A stretch of DNA of 64,000 nt, taken from assembly GCF_900089455.2 (NCBI RefSeq), contig NZ_LT907988.1:806001-870000 (forward strand), written 5' to 3'. The stretch is from Orrella dioscoreae (lineage in GTDB: Bacteria > Pseudomonadota > Gammaproteobacteria > Burkholderiales > Burkholderiaceae_B). The notes beneath the pieces were generated by a model. It did not search any database and was not told the DNA's origin. It was given only the letters and a program-made list of their open reading frames with translations. Below are positions 28,360 to 34,928 of this stretch, piece after piece; the stretch's first letter is position 1, and every line of letters starts with the position of its first letter. A program made the position numbers and the translations under genes.

Positions 28360-29106
28360 ATGTCTATCCTCCTGGCCCGGACCGCTGGCGCGCTGGCGTG
28401 TCTTCTCCTCTTGCCGATCTCGTCCTCCCGGGCAGGTGACGTCTATGTGATGTACGACGAGGCCGGCATGGCGCATTTTTCGGCCCGCGCGGTGGATGCG
28501 CGCTATCGCCTGCTGTTCCGCGACTTGTCCGCACGCGCGGGCGGCGCCCGCCGTGCCGCCCAGCCCACCGCGGAAATCCGGCAGGCGCTGGAGCGGGCCG
28601 CGCAACGCCACGGCGTGGACTACGGCCTGCTGCACGCGGTGGCCGAGGCCGAGTCGGGTTTCGACGTGGACGCGGTGTCGCCCAAGGGGGCGGTGGGCCT
28701 CATGCAGCTCATGCCCGACACGGCGCGCCGCTATGGGATCCCGGGCACGGACGCCGTCTTTGCGCAGAACCTGCGCAAGCTGGACATGAACGTGGACGCA
28801 GGCACGCGCTATCTGCGCGACTTGCTGGCGCGCTACGACGGCGATCTCGCGCTGGTGCTGGCGGCCTATAACGCGGGGGAAGGGGCGGTGCAGCGCGCGG
28901 GCAATCGCGTGCCCAACTACGCGGAGACGAAGCAGTACGTGCGCAAGATCATGGACGGCTATCAACCGAAGCCGGTGGCCGCGCTGCCGGTCACGGCCGA
29001 CCCGGGCACGACGACGGGGCTGTCCGTGTGGACGGCCCAGGGCGAGGCGCAGGCGGTGCAGCGCTTCGAGGCGGGGTTCGTGACGGTGCCGCCGCGGCGG
29101 CGATGA
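28360..29106 (+). CDS. Lytic transglycosylase (SLT family)
   Basis: The 248-residue protein has a signal peptide (ALACLLLLPISSSRAG). A short DUF4124-like start (DVYVMYDEAGMAHFS) is followed by an SLT domain. The catalytic Glu is residue 98 in AVAEAESGFDVDAVS, followed by the conserved SPKGAVGLMQLMPDTARRYG and AAYNAGEGAV. It should cleave the glycan strand of peptidoglycan in the periplasm to form 1,6-anhydro ends. It is divergent from the two-component system of the tad unit. Such enzymes often clear the wall for envelope-spanning machines, so it may serve the Tad system; that link is inferred from position only. Confidence 0.92.
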   Translation: MSILLARTAGALACLLLLPISSSRAGDVYVMYDEAGMAHFSARAVDARYRLLFRDLSARAGGARRAAQPTAEIRQALERAAQRHGVDYGLLHAVAEAESGFDVDAVSPKGAVGLMQLMPDTARRYGIPGTDAVFAQNLRKLDMNVDAGTRYLRDLLARYDGDLALVLAAYNAGEGAVQRAGNRVPNYAETKQYVRKIMDGYQPKPVAALPVTADPGTTTGLSVWTAQGEAQAVQRFEAGFVTVPPRRR

Positions 29107-29272
29107 CACGCGGCGGGATGGGGCGGGAACGCAACGTTCGGGCTGGCTTGAAATCGGCTGAAATCAGCATCGTCCGCCACCCCCCGGTTTGCTACAGAAT
29201 CGACACACCTTCCGCGATGGGGCTGCCTAGAATTTCCTCAACGGCGCAGCTTGCCGCTTCGATGGAAGAATC

Positions 29273-29728
29273 ATGAAGACGCTCTCTACCCGACTCCTGC
29301 TTGCCGCCGTGCTGGCGGTGGCAACCCTGCCGGCAATGGCCGGCCCCGACGGAAGGGATTGGCGCGGCCGCGGCGATGGGCCGCATTGGCGCGACGATGG
29401 CCCGCGGCGCGGTGACCGGCACCATGATCGCCGTGACTGGAAGGATGACCGTCGTGGCTGGAATGGCGGCCATCATTGGAAGGACGACCGCCGGGCCTAT
29501 CGCGGCCGCGCACCCGTGGTGGTGAACGTCTATCCGACACAACGACGCTGGTCGCGCGGCGAACGCCTGCCGCCTTACTACCGCGAACCGCGCTATGTGG
29601 TGCGGGACTGGCGGGGGCATCGCCTGCCGCCGCCTCGCCACGGCTACCACTGGGTCGGCGTGGGCGCCGAGTATTTCCTGGTGGGCGTGGCCACCGGCAT
29701 CATCCTGGATTCCGTGATCAACCGTTGA
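29273..29728 (+). CDS. RcnB-family periplasmic protein
   Basis: The 151-residue product has a signal peptide ending ATLPAMA-G. A long Arg/Asp/His/Trp-rich stretch follows (GRDWRGRGDGPHWRDDGPR). The C-terminus is RcnB-like: RYVVRDWRGHRLPPPRHGYH, WVGVGAEYFLVGVATGIILD. RcnB in enterobacteria is a periplasmic protein involved in nickel/cobalt homeostasis; most family members elsewhere are uncharacterised. It stands as a single gene with its own upstream gap of 166 bases. The His/Asp-rich repeats could bind metal, but no direct evidence is visible. Confidence 0.8.
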   Translation: MKTLSTRLLLAAVLAVATLPAMAGPDGRDWRGRGDGPHWRDDGPRRGDRHHDRRDWKDDRRGWNGGHHWKDDRRAYRGRAPVVVNVYPTQRRWSRGERLPPYYREPRYVVRDWRGHRLPPPRHGYHWVGVGAEYFLVGVATGIILDSVINR

Positions 29729-29729
29729 T

Positions 29730-29774
29730 CACGGCCCGACAGGCCAGGGCTGACGCGGCAGGCCTGGCCGTGCT
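29730..29774. terminator. GC-rich hairpin between convergent genes
   Basis: The 46-base gap between the RcnB-like gene and the PAAR gene, which converge, holds nested inverted repeats (CACGGCC/GGCCGTG outer, GGCCAGG/CCTGGCC inner). No T-run follows on either strand. It could act as a shared terminator, but it is not a textbook rho-independent one. Confidence 0.35.
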
Positions 29775-30038
29775 TCAGCCGAGCTGATAGAAACGCTGGC
29801 TGGCGATGAGCGTGGCGCCGCAGGAAGTCTTCATGCCTTCCAGCGCGGTCTTGCGGTCCGAGCCGGTGGTTTCGATGCCTTCCACGATGACGTGGGTGCC
29901 GTTGCAACGCGGGCAGGTGACCTGGTCGCCCACGCGTGCCATCGGCTGGCCGAAGATGACGACGGTTTCGTCGCCGGTGACGACGACGCCACCATGCGAG
30001 GTGGTGTCGCCCTTGCGGATCACAGGGCGTTGCGCCAT
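29775..30038 (-). CDS. PAAR-domain T6SS spike-tip protein
   Basis: From ATG 30038 (AGGAG about 10 bases upstream) the product has 87 residues, the length of a minimal PAAR protein. It begins MAQRPVIRKGDTTSHGG, contains VTGDETVVIFGQPMARVGD and a CPRC pair followed by NGTHVIVEG, and ends with ASQRFYQLG. PAAR proteins fold as a sharp cone that caps the VgrG trimer and can carry effectors. No toxin extension is fused. It follows the PDGTY-repeat gene by 40 bases on the same strand, and the pair is divergent from tssA. Confidence 0.88.
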   Translation of the reverse strand: MAQRPVIRKGDTTSHGGVVVTGDETVVIFGQPMARVGDQVTCPRCNGTHVIVEGIETTGSDRKTALEGMKTSCGATLIASQRFYQLG

Positions 30039-30078
30039 GTCCGGATGCTCCTGGCGGATCGGAAGGAAGGACGGGAAA

Positions 30079-30330
30079 TCAGAGATAGCCGCCGGCGGGC
30101 GTGAGGCGGGGCATGCCCACCACGAAGCTGCCGTCCGGCGCCAGGGTGACGCGGCCTTCGCCGCCCAGGTAGCGGCCATTGGGCGCGCGCTGCGGCTTGC
30201 CCGCGACGTAGGTGCCATCGGGGGCGCGCGTGATGGCGCCGGTGCCGCCGACATAGGTGCCGTCGGGACAACGGCGCGGCTTGCCGATGACATACGTGCC
30301 GTTGGGGGCGAGCGAGAACGTCTTCTTCAT
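30079..30330 (-). CDS. Small PDGTY-repeat protein of unknown function
   Basis: The 83-residue product from ATG 30330 is almost entirely five short repeats of two alternating types: APNGTYVIGKPRR, PDGTYVGGTGAITR, APDGTYVAGKPQR, APNGRYLGGEGRVTL and APDGSFVVGMPRLT. The beta-hairpin-like rhythm suggests a small solenoid or needle-like fold. It has no signal peptide, membrane segment or cysteine pair. It precedes a PAAR gene and faces tssA, so a structural or accessory role at the T6SS spike is plausible. I do not recognise a named family. Confidence 0.7.
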   Translation of the reverse strand: MKKTFSLAPNGTYVIGKPRRCPDGTYVGGTGAITRAPDGTYVAGKPQRAPNGRYLGGEGRVTLAPDGSFVVGMPRLTPAGGYL

Positions 30331-30477
30331 GGTGATCCTCGGACAGGCGCGGGCTGCGGCCCAGGCTGGGCGCCACAATCGAGGCCACATGATAGCGGCA
30401 GGGCGCGCGCGGCTTTGTAAGCGGTCGTGTCAGGAAGACGTAACAGCGCGCCTTCCCGGTTAGGATGTGAGCCCATC

Positions 30478-30496
30478 GCGCGGCGTGGCGCCGCGC
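30478..30496. other. GC palindrome in the tssA leader
   Basis: A perfect 8-bp inverted repeat with a 3-base loop (GCGCGGCG-TGG-CGCCGCGC) lies 33-51 bases before the tssA start. It could be an operator or an mRNA hairpin affecting tssA translation. There is no T-run. Significance is uncertain in GC-rich DNA. Confidence 0.35.
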
Positions 30497-30528
30497 GTGC
30501 GTCATCTGCCCTTCATACAGCCTCCATC

Positions 30529-31647
30529 ATGACGACGGACATCAACACGCTGCTGCAACCCATCCCCGGCGACGCGCCGGCTGGCGAGGACATGGTGTTC
30601 TCCGCCGAGTTCGACGAGATCCGCGAAGCGCGCCGGCAGGACGATCCGCATCTGGACCAGGGTGACTGGGTCACCGACATCAAGGAGGCCGACTGGCACC
30701 GCGTGGCGCGCGTCTGCGCCGAGGTGCTGAGCACGCGCAGCAAGGATCTGCGCGTGGCGGGCTGGCTGGCGGAAGCCTGGGCCAAGACGCGCGGCTTTCC
30801 GGGCCTGCGCGACGGCCTGCTGCTGGTGGACGGCCTGTGCCGCGACTACTGGGACACGGTGCATCCCGTGCCCGAAGACGGCGACGCGCAGCAGCGCGTG
30901 GGCAACCTGGCCTGGCTGCTGTCGCGCTCGCGCCAGCTGGTGACCGAGCTGCCGCTGACCGATACCGAAGGCGGACGTTATGGCGCCGCGGTGTGGGACA
31001 GCGCCTCGGCCCTGGCCAATTCGATCCGCCGTGAGCCGCAACGCGCCAATGACCTGTCGCAGGGCCGCGTGACGATGGAGCAGTACGACCAGGCGCGCCG
31101 CGACACGCCTGCGACGTTCTACCTGCGCCTGGAACAGGACCTGCATACCTGCGCGCAGGCCGTGGATGCGCTGGAAGCCACCCTGACCGAGCGCCTGGGC
31201 GATGAGGGTCCCGCGTTCTCGCCGCTGCGCACCAGCCTGAGGCAGGTCAGCGACCTGACGCGCCGTTTCGCGCGCGAAGCCGGACTGGCCGAGCGCTCGG
31301 AACCCGCGGCCGCGCCGGCGGCTGCCGTGCCCGACAGCGCGTCCGCCCGCATCGAGCCCACGCTGTCGCCCGCCCTGGCCGCGCCGGCCACGGTGCCGGC
31401 GGCGCCCGCGCCCATCCCGGGGCCCCTGCAATCGCGCGAGCAGGCGCTGGCGCAGCTGCGGGACGTGGCGGCCTTCTTCCGCCGCACCGAACCGCACAGC
31501 CCGGTGGCCTACCTGGCCGACAAGGCGGCGGATTGGGGCGAGATGTCGCTGCACCTGTGGCTGCGCACCGTGCTGAAGAACGAGGAAACGCTCAGCGCGC
31601 TGGAGGAAATCCTGGGCGTGGCGCGCAAGCCGTCCGACGGCAACTGA
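30529..31647 (+). CDS. tssA: T6SS baseplate/cap protein TssA
   Basis: ATG 30529 starts the 372-residue protein MTTDINTLLQPIPGDAPAGE. The N-terminal ImpA_N domain (to about residue 130) has AGEDMVFSAEFDEIREARRQ and DWHRVARVCAEVLSTRSKDL. A Pro/Ala linker lies near residues 265-300, and the C-terminal helical part ends LSALEEILGVARKPSD. TssA proteins bind the baseplate and help sheath and tube polymerisation. The gene is alone on its strand here; its terminator has been split by an insertion sequence. Confidence 0.93.
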   Translation: MTTDINTLLQPIPGDAPAGEDMVFSAEFDEIREARRQDDPHLDQGDWVTDIKEADWHRVARVCAEVLSTRSKDLRVAGWLAEAWAKTRGFPGLRDGLLLVDGLCRDYWDTVHPVPEDGDAQQRVGNLAWLLSRSRQLVTELPLTDTEGGRYGAAVWDSASALANSIRREPQRANDLSQGRVTMEQYDQARRDTPATFYLRLEQDLHTCAQAVDALEATLTERLGDEGPAFSPLRTSLRQVSDLTRRFAREAGLAERSEPAAAPAAAVPDSASARIEPTLSPALAAPATVPAAPAPIPGPLQSREQALAQLRDVAAFFRRTEPHSPVAYLADKAADWGEMSLHLWLRTVLKNEETLSALEEILGVARKPSDGN

Positions 31648-31663
31648 GCGCCGCGAGTGTGAA

Positions 31664-31678
31664 AAAAGGGCTCCCGAG
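31664..31678 (+). terminator. Left arm of a terminator split by the insertion sequence
   Basis: AAAAGGGCTCC followed by the loop bases CGAG lies 17 bases after the tssA stop. Its exact partner GGAGCCCTTTT now sits 1.4 kb away at 33116-33126, beyond the insertion sequence. Rejoined, with one copy of the GAG duplication removed, they make an 11-bp stem with a 4-base loop, A-run and T-run: a bidirectional rho-independent terminator between convergent genes. Confidence 0.75.
31676..31678. repeat. Target-site duplication GAG (left copy)
   Basis: GAG directly precedes the left end TGAACTG of the insertion sequence and is repeated directly after its right end (33113-33115). A 3-base duplication fits the IS150 group of the IS3 family. 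Confidence 0.7.
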
Positions 31679-31702
31679 TGAACTGACCCCCAGAAGTTGG
31701 AC
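31679..31702 (+). repeat. IS left terminal inverted repeat
   Basis: The 24 bases TGAACTGACCCCC + AGAAGTTGGAC match the right end (33089-33112, reverse complement) at 22 of 24 positions. Confidence 0.85.
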
Positions 31703-31713
31703 AGTTTAAAAGA

Positions 31714-32541
31714 TCAGGCGGCCAAGGCCTGAGTTCGGTATTGCACCGGGCTCAGGCCTTTTAGTTTGAGCCGGATACGCTGGTGGTTGTAGTAGTGGAT
31801 GAACTGGCCGATGGCCTTTTGAAGCTGCTCGATGCTGTCGTAGCGGCGCAGGTAGAAGCACTCGGTCTTGAGCGTGGCGAACCAGCTCTCCATGGCGGCG
31901 TTGTCCAGGCAGTTGCCCTTGCGCGACATGCTTTGCGTGAGGCCACGATCGGCCAGCATGCGCCGGTAGCTGGGCTGCTGGTACTGCCAGCCCTGGTCCG
32001 AGTGCAGCAGCGGTTGGTCGCCCGGCGACAGGCGGCGCATCGCCTTCTTGAGCATGTTGCCCACCAGCCCGAACAGCGGGCGTTCGCTGGTCTCGTAGGC
32101 CACGATCTCACCGTTGTACAGGTCCATCACCGGCGACAGATACAGCTTCTGGCCGCGCACGTTGAACTCCGTCACGTCGGTGACCCACTTCTGGTTCGGA
32201 CGGTCGGCCTCGAACTGGCGCGCCAGCACGTTCGGCGCCACGCGGCCTACCTCGCCTCGGTACGAGCGATACCTCTTCGGCCGCACCAAGGACTTCAGTC
32301 CCAACGCCCGCATCAGCTTCTGCACCGTCTTGTGGTTCACGCACTGGCCGGCCTGGCGCAGCGCGGCCGTGATGCGCCGGTAGCCGTAGCGGCCCTTGTG
32401 ACGTGTGTAGATAGCACGGATCTTGGCCTTGAGCGCGGCGTACTGATCGACCGCACCCTGCGCCTTCAGATGGTAGTAGAACGTGCTGCGCGAGAGCTTG
32501 GCCGCCCGCAGCAATAGCGACAGCGGATGTGTCGGCCTCAA
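31714..32541 (-). CDS. IS3-family transposase OrfB (DDE integrase)
   Basis: The 275-residue frame opens at TTG 32541, overlapping the orfA stop (TTGA). An N-terminal HTH_21-like region (KIRAIYTRHKGRYGYRRITA) precedes the rve core: the first Asp in NQKWVTDVTEFNV, the second in LLHSDQGWQYQ and the Glu in NAAMESWFATLKTE, the DDE triad. The C-terminus YYNHQRIRLKLKGLSPVQYR is typical. In this family OrfB is normally made as an OrfAB fusion by -1 frameshifting; GAAAAAG at the end of orfA is a possible slip site. It catalyses transposition through a circular intermediate. Confidence 0.93.
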   Translation of the reverse strand: MRPTHPLSLLLRAAKLSRSTFYYHLKAQGAVDQYAALKAKIRAIYTRHKGRYGYRRITAALRQAGQCVNHKTVQKLMRALGLKSLVRPKRYRSYRGEVGRVAPNVLARQFEADRPNQKWVTDVTEFNVRGQKLYLSPVMDLYNGEIVAYETSERPLFGLVGNMLKKAMRRLSPGDQPLLHSDQGWQYQQPSYRRMLADRGLTQSMSRKGNCLDNAAMESWFATLKTECFYLRRYDSIEQLQKAIGQFIHYYNHQRIRLKLKGLSPVQYRTQALAA

Positions 32542-33062
32542 TCCTTGGACAATTTGCGCTTTTTCACCAGCGCTTCGGTCCGTTCCGCTTCGATCAAGGC
32601 CTTCAATTTTTTTAGATAATCATTCTCCGCGCGCAGATAGGCCAGCTCCTCGCGCATCTGCTCGGCAGTCATGTCCGTGGGAATTGGCGCGGGCGGGTGC
32701 TTGTGGGGCATCGGAGGTCGACCTCTACGTTTGGGCGCCAATGCGCCCAGTCCTCCCGCATCATACTGGCGTGCCCACTTGCCAATGTGAGTCGCACAGC
32801 GAATGTTGAACGCGGCCGCCGTCTGGGCCTGCGACCAGTGCTCCTGCCGCATTCGCCTGAGCACCTGCAGCTTGAAGGCTGCGTCATAGCTTGCCCCCTT
32901 GCGGCGCAACCCGGACAGGCCATGCTCCCGGTAGCTCTGCACCCAGCGTCTGACCGTCGCATGGCCAAGACCCTGCTCAGCACCGACCGTCTTGGCTCCC
33001 GCCGAGCCCGATAAATACCGCCTGACTACCCTGAGCTTGAACTGCTCGTCGTACTTCGCCAT
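32538..33062 (-). CDS. IS3-family transposase OrfA (HTH protein)
   Basis: The 174-residue product has two tandem Helix_turn_helix regions: MAKYDEQFKLRVVRRYLSG with RRWVQSYREHGLSGL, and YDAAFKLQVLRRMRQEHWSQ with IGKWARQYDAGGLGAL. A C-terminal leucine-zipper-like segment follows (EQMREELAYLRAENDYLKKL) and mediates multimerisation in this family. The length and two HTH units point to the IS150 group. It binds the terminal repeats of the element. It begins 50 bases inside the right end. Confidence 0.9.
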   Translation of the reverse strand: MAKYDEQFKLRVVRRYLSGSAGAKTVGAEQGLGHATVRRWVQSYREHGLSGLRRKGASYDAAFKLQVLRRMRQEHWSQAQTAAAFNIRCATHIGKWARQYDAGGLGALAPKRRGRPPMPHKHPPAPIPTDMTAEQMREELAYLRAENDYLKKLKALIEAERTEALVKKRKLSKD

Positions 33063-33088
33063 GCAAAAACCCCCGAAGATTGGATTTC

Positions 33089-33112
33089 GTCCAACTTTCG
33101 GGGGTCAGTTCA
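33089..33112 (-). repeat. IS right terminal inverted repeat
   Basis: Read inward on the minus strand this is TGAACTGACCCCC + GAAAGTTGGAC, 22 of 24 identical to the left end. GAG (33113-33115) follows as the second copy of the target duplication. Confidence 0.85.
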
Positions 33113-33115
33113 GAG

Positions 33116-33126
33116 GGAGCCCTTTT
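33116..33126 (-). terminator. Right arm of the terminator split by the insertion sequence
   Basis: GGAGCCCTTTT, the exact complement of the left arm at 31664-31674. It lies 21 bases beyond the stop of the ompA-like gene. In the present arrangement transcripts from tagX-tssM-ompA read into the insertion sequence before meeting the other arm. Confidence 0.7.
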
Positions 33127-33147
33127 CCATGGCTGGGTGCCCGCTGC

Positions 33148-33942
33148 TCAGCGGGACGCCCGGAACTCGATCCGCCGGTTCTTGGCGCGCCCTTCCGCCG
33201 TGCTGTTCGTGGCCAGCGGCTGGTCGGGGCCGACACCCGTGGCCTCGAAGCGCGAGGGCGGCAGGCCCTTGTCGATCAGGTAGGCCTTGACCGCGTCCGC
33301 GCGCGCCTGGCTCAAGGCCAGGTTGGTGGCGCGGCTGCCCGAGCTGTCGGTGTGGCCGATGACCTGGACCTTGTCGCTGGTGAGCTTGGGGATCACGTCG
33401 GCGATCTGGTCGAGCAGCGCCCGGCCTTGCTGCGTGAGCCGCGCGCTGCCGGTCTCGAACTCCACCGTGCGATCGGTCAGCAGGTCGTCCAGCAGATGCT
33501 GTTCGCGCTGGTCGGCCGACACGTGCAGGCCGTTCACGATGCGATAGGTGGGATTCAGCGACGTGGCGAAGGTGCTGGCGATTTGCTGGCGCTTGGCCTC
33601 GTTGGTCACCTCGCCGCGCAGGCGCACCTGCGTGCCGTCGATTTCCAGCTGGCCGCGGCTGATGTCCTTGAGCGGCGCGTCGATCAGGCGGCCCACGTGC
33701 TGCGACCAGTTCGGCGGCGCGACGACGCCGCCCACTTCGATCCGGTCGATGACGTTGCCCACGCCGTACAGCTTCTGCAGGCGGGCCAGCACCTCGGCCT
33801 TGGTGGCTTCGTCGGGCACGGCGCCGCTGGCGACGACCTGGCCGGGTTGGGGGATGACATTGGCCGGCACCACGGTGGCGGCGTCCTGGGCGTAGGCGGT
33901 GGCCGACAGCGTGAGCGCGGCGCAGACGATGAGCAGTCTCAT
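33148..33942 (-). CDS. Periplasmic OmpA-domain protein of the T6SS (TagL-like role)
   Basis: ATG 33942 (AGGAG about 8 bases upstream) gives 264 residues; the longer frame lies inside tagF. A signal peptide (LLIVCAALTLSATAYA-Q) is followed by a BON/OmpA-linker-like part (GQLEIDGTQVRLRGEVTNEA). The C-terminal OmpA domain has VQVIGHTDSSGSRATNLALS, ARADAVKAYLIDKG and the final NRRIEFRASR. The domain should bind peptidoglycan. Because TssL here has no OmpA domain, this exported protein probably supplies the wall anchor of the T6SS membrane complex. It follows tagF by 2 bases. Confidence 0.88.
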   Translation of the reverse strand: MRLLIVCAALTLSATAYAQDAATVVPANVIPQPGQVVASGAVPDEATKAEVLARLQKLYGVGNVIDRIEVGGVVAPPNWSQHVGRLIDAPLKDISRGQLEIDGTQVRLRGEVTNEAKRQQIASTFATSLNPTYRIVNGLHVSADQREQHLLDDLLTDRTVEFETGSARLTQQGRALLDQIADVIPKLTSDKVQVIGHTDSSGSRATNLALSQARADAVKAYLIDKGLPPSRFEATGVGPDQPLATNSTAEGRAKNRRIEFRASR

Positions 33943-33944
33943 GC

Positions 33945-34928
33945 TCAGGCTCCTGTGAAGACTTCGCTGAAGGTGTCCAGCGCGGTGCGCAGCGACAGCC
34001 GGGGCTGGTGCAGGTAGCTGGACAGCTTGGCCAGGCCGTGGCTGGCCTGGATGTGATCGTTCACCCACGGGGCTTCGTCCAGCACGATATGGCGCTCGGC
34101 GAGGAAGCGCGGGGCGGCCAGGATGCTGGCCAGCGTGACCGGCGAGGCACCGTCGAAGCCCACGATGAGGCGTGGCACGCCAGCGATGCGGCCCGAGAAC
34201 AGGGCGATCTCGAAGTCGGCGCGGCCCAGGAAGGGCGCGATCAGCGTCATCCAGTAGGCGCTGACCAGGTTGGCGTAGAGCGGGTCGTCGGGCAGCGGCA
34301 GCGCCAGGCCCTTGCCCAGCCTGGAGGAACCGCTGGACATGACCGGCGCCAGCAGGATGCCCAGCGCCAGCACGATGTCGTGCATGCGGACGTTGTGGCC
34401 CGCGCCGCGCAGCATGGCCTCGACGCGTTCGACCGTCTGCAGGTCGACGAAGGCGTCGAAGCCGTCGTCGGCGGCGGGACGCACTTCGCCTTCCAGTTCG
34501 TTCAGCGCGGCCAGGCCCGGGCCCGGTTCGCTCGTGACCAGCAGCGCGGCGGTGGCCGTGTCCATGCGGCTCCACAGCCGGCTGAAGGCGACCGGACTGC
34601 GCGCGATGAAGGGCAGGGGCTGCGCGACTTCCAGCGAGGTGGCGGCGAGGAAGGGAAAGCGGCGGCCCGACTGGTCCTGGCTGGGGTGCAGCGTGCCGGC
34701 GATGGCCAGCTTGCTGCGCGACCCCAGGAAGGCGAACTGCAGCGGCTGGGCTTCGTCGTAGAAGGGCTTCCAGTGCGGGTCCTGGCCCAGCACCTCCATG
34801 GCGCCAGCCACCCAGCTGTCAAGCGAGTCCATGAGCTGCGGGTGGGCGGCGTTCTTCACGAAGTCGCCGCGCGAGGGCAGCTTGCCGAAGTAGGCGGTGC
34901 GGAAAAGCAGGGATTGCGCGGCGGTCAT
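33945..34928 (-). CDS. tagF: T6SS-associated protein TagF
   Basis: The 327-residue product starts FRTAYFGKLPSRGDFVKNAA, the signature of the TagF/DUF2094 family, followed by GRRFPFLAATSLEV. In Pseudomonas TagF is a post-translational repressor of T6SS firing; the family domain sits in the first 160 residues. The remaining half (ALGILLAPVMSSGSSRLGKG, FLGRADFEIALFSGRIAGVP) is the usual extension of betaproteobacterial members. It overlaps the tssM stop by 4 bases (ATGA) and is followed by the ompA-like gene 2 bases on. Confidence 0.9.
   Translation of the reverse strand: MTAAQSLLFRTAYFGKLPSRGDFVKNAAHPQLMDSLDSWVAGAMEVLGQDPHWKPFYDEAQPLQFAFLGSRSKLAIAGTLHPSQDQSGRRFPFLAATSLEVAQPLPFIARSPVAFSRLWSRMDTATAALLVTSEPGPGLAALNELEGEVRPAADDGFDAFVDLQTVERVEAMLRGAGHNVRMHDIVLALGILLAPVMSSGSSRLGKGLALPLPDDPLYANLVSAYWMTLIAPFLGRADFEIALFSGRIAGVPRLIVGFDGASPVTLASILAAPRFLAERHIVLDEAPWVNDHIQASHGLAKLSSYLHQPRLSLRTALDTFSEVFTGA

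Larger units (their letters stand above)
31679..33112 (-). mobile_element. IS3-family (IS150 group) insertion sequence, 1434 bp
   Basis: The element is bounded by imperfect terminal inverted repeats that begin TG and end CA: TGAACTGACCCCCAGAAGTTGG at the left, and at the right end (read inward) the same 24 bases with two mismatches. It carries orfA and orfB in overlapping frames on the minus strand and is flanked by the 3-base duplication GAG. OrfA has two helix-turn-helix regions plus a leucine-rich tail, and OrfB an rve/DDE integrase core, the IS150 layout. Both frames look intact, so it may be active. It lies between tssA and the ompA-like gene and breaks no gene. Confidence 0.92.
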
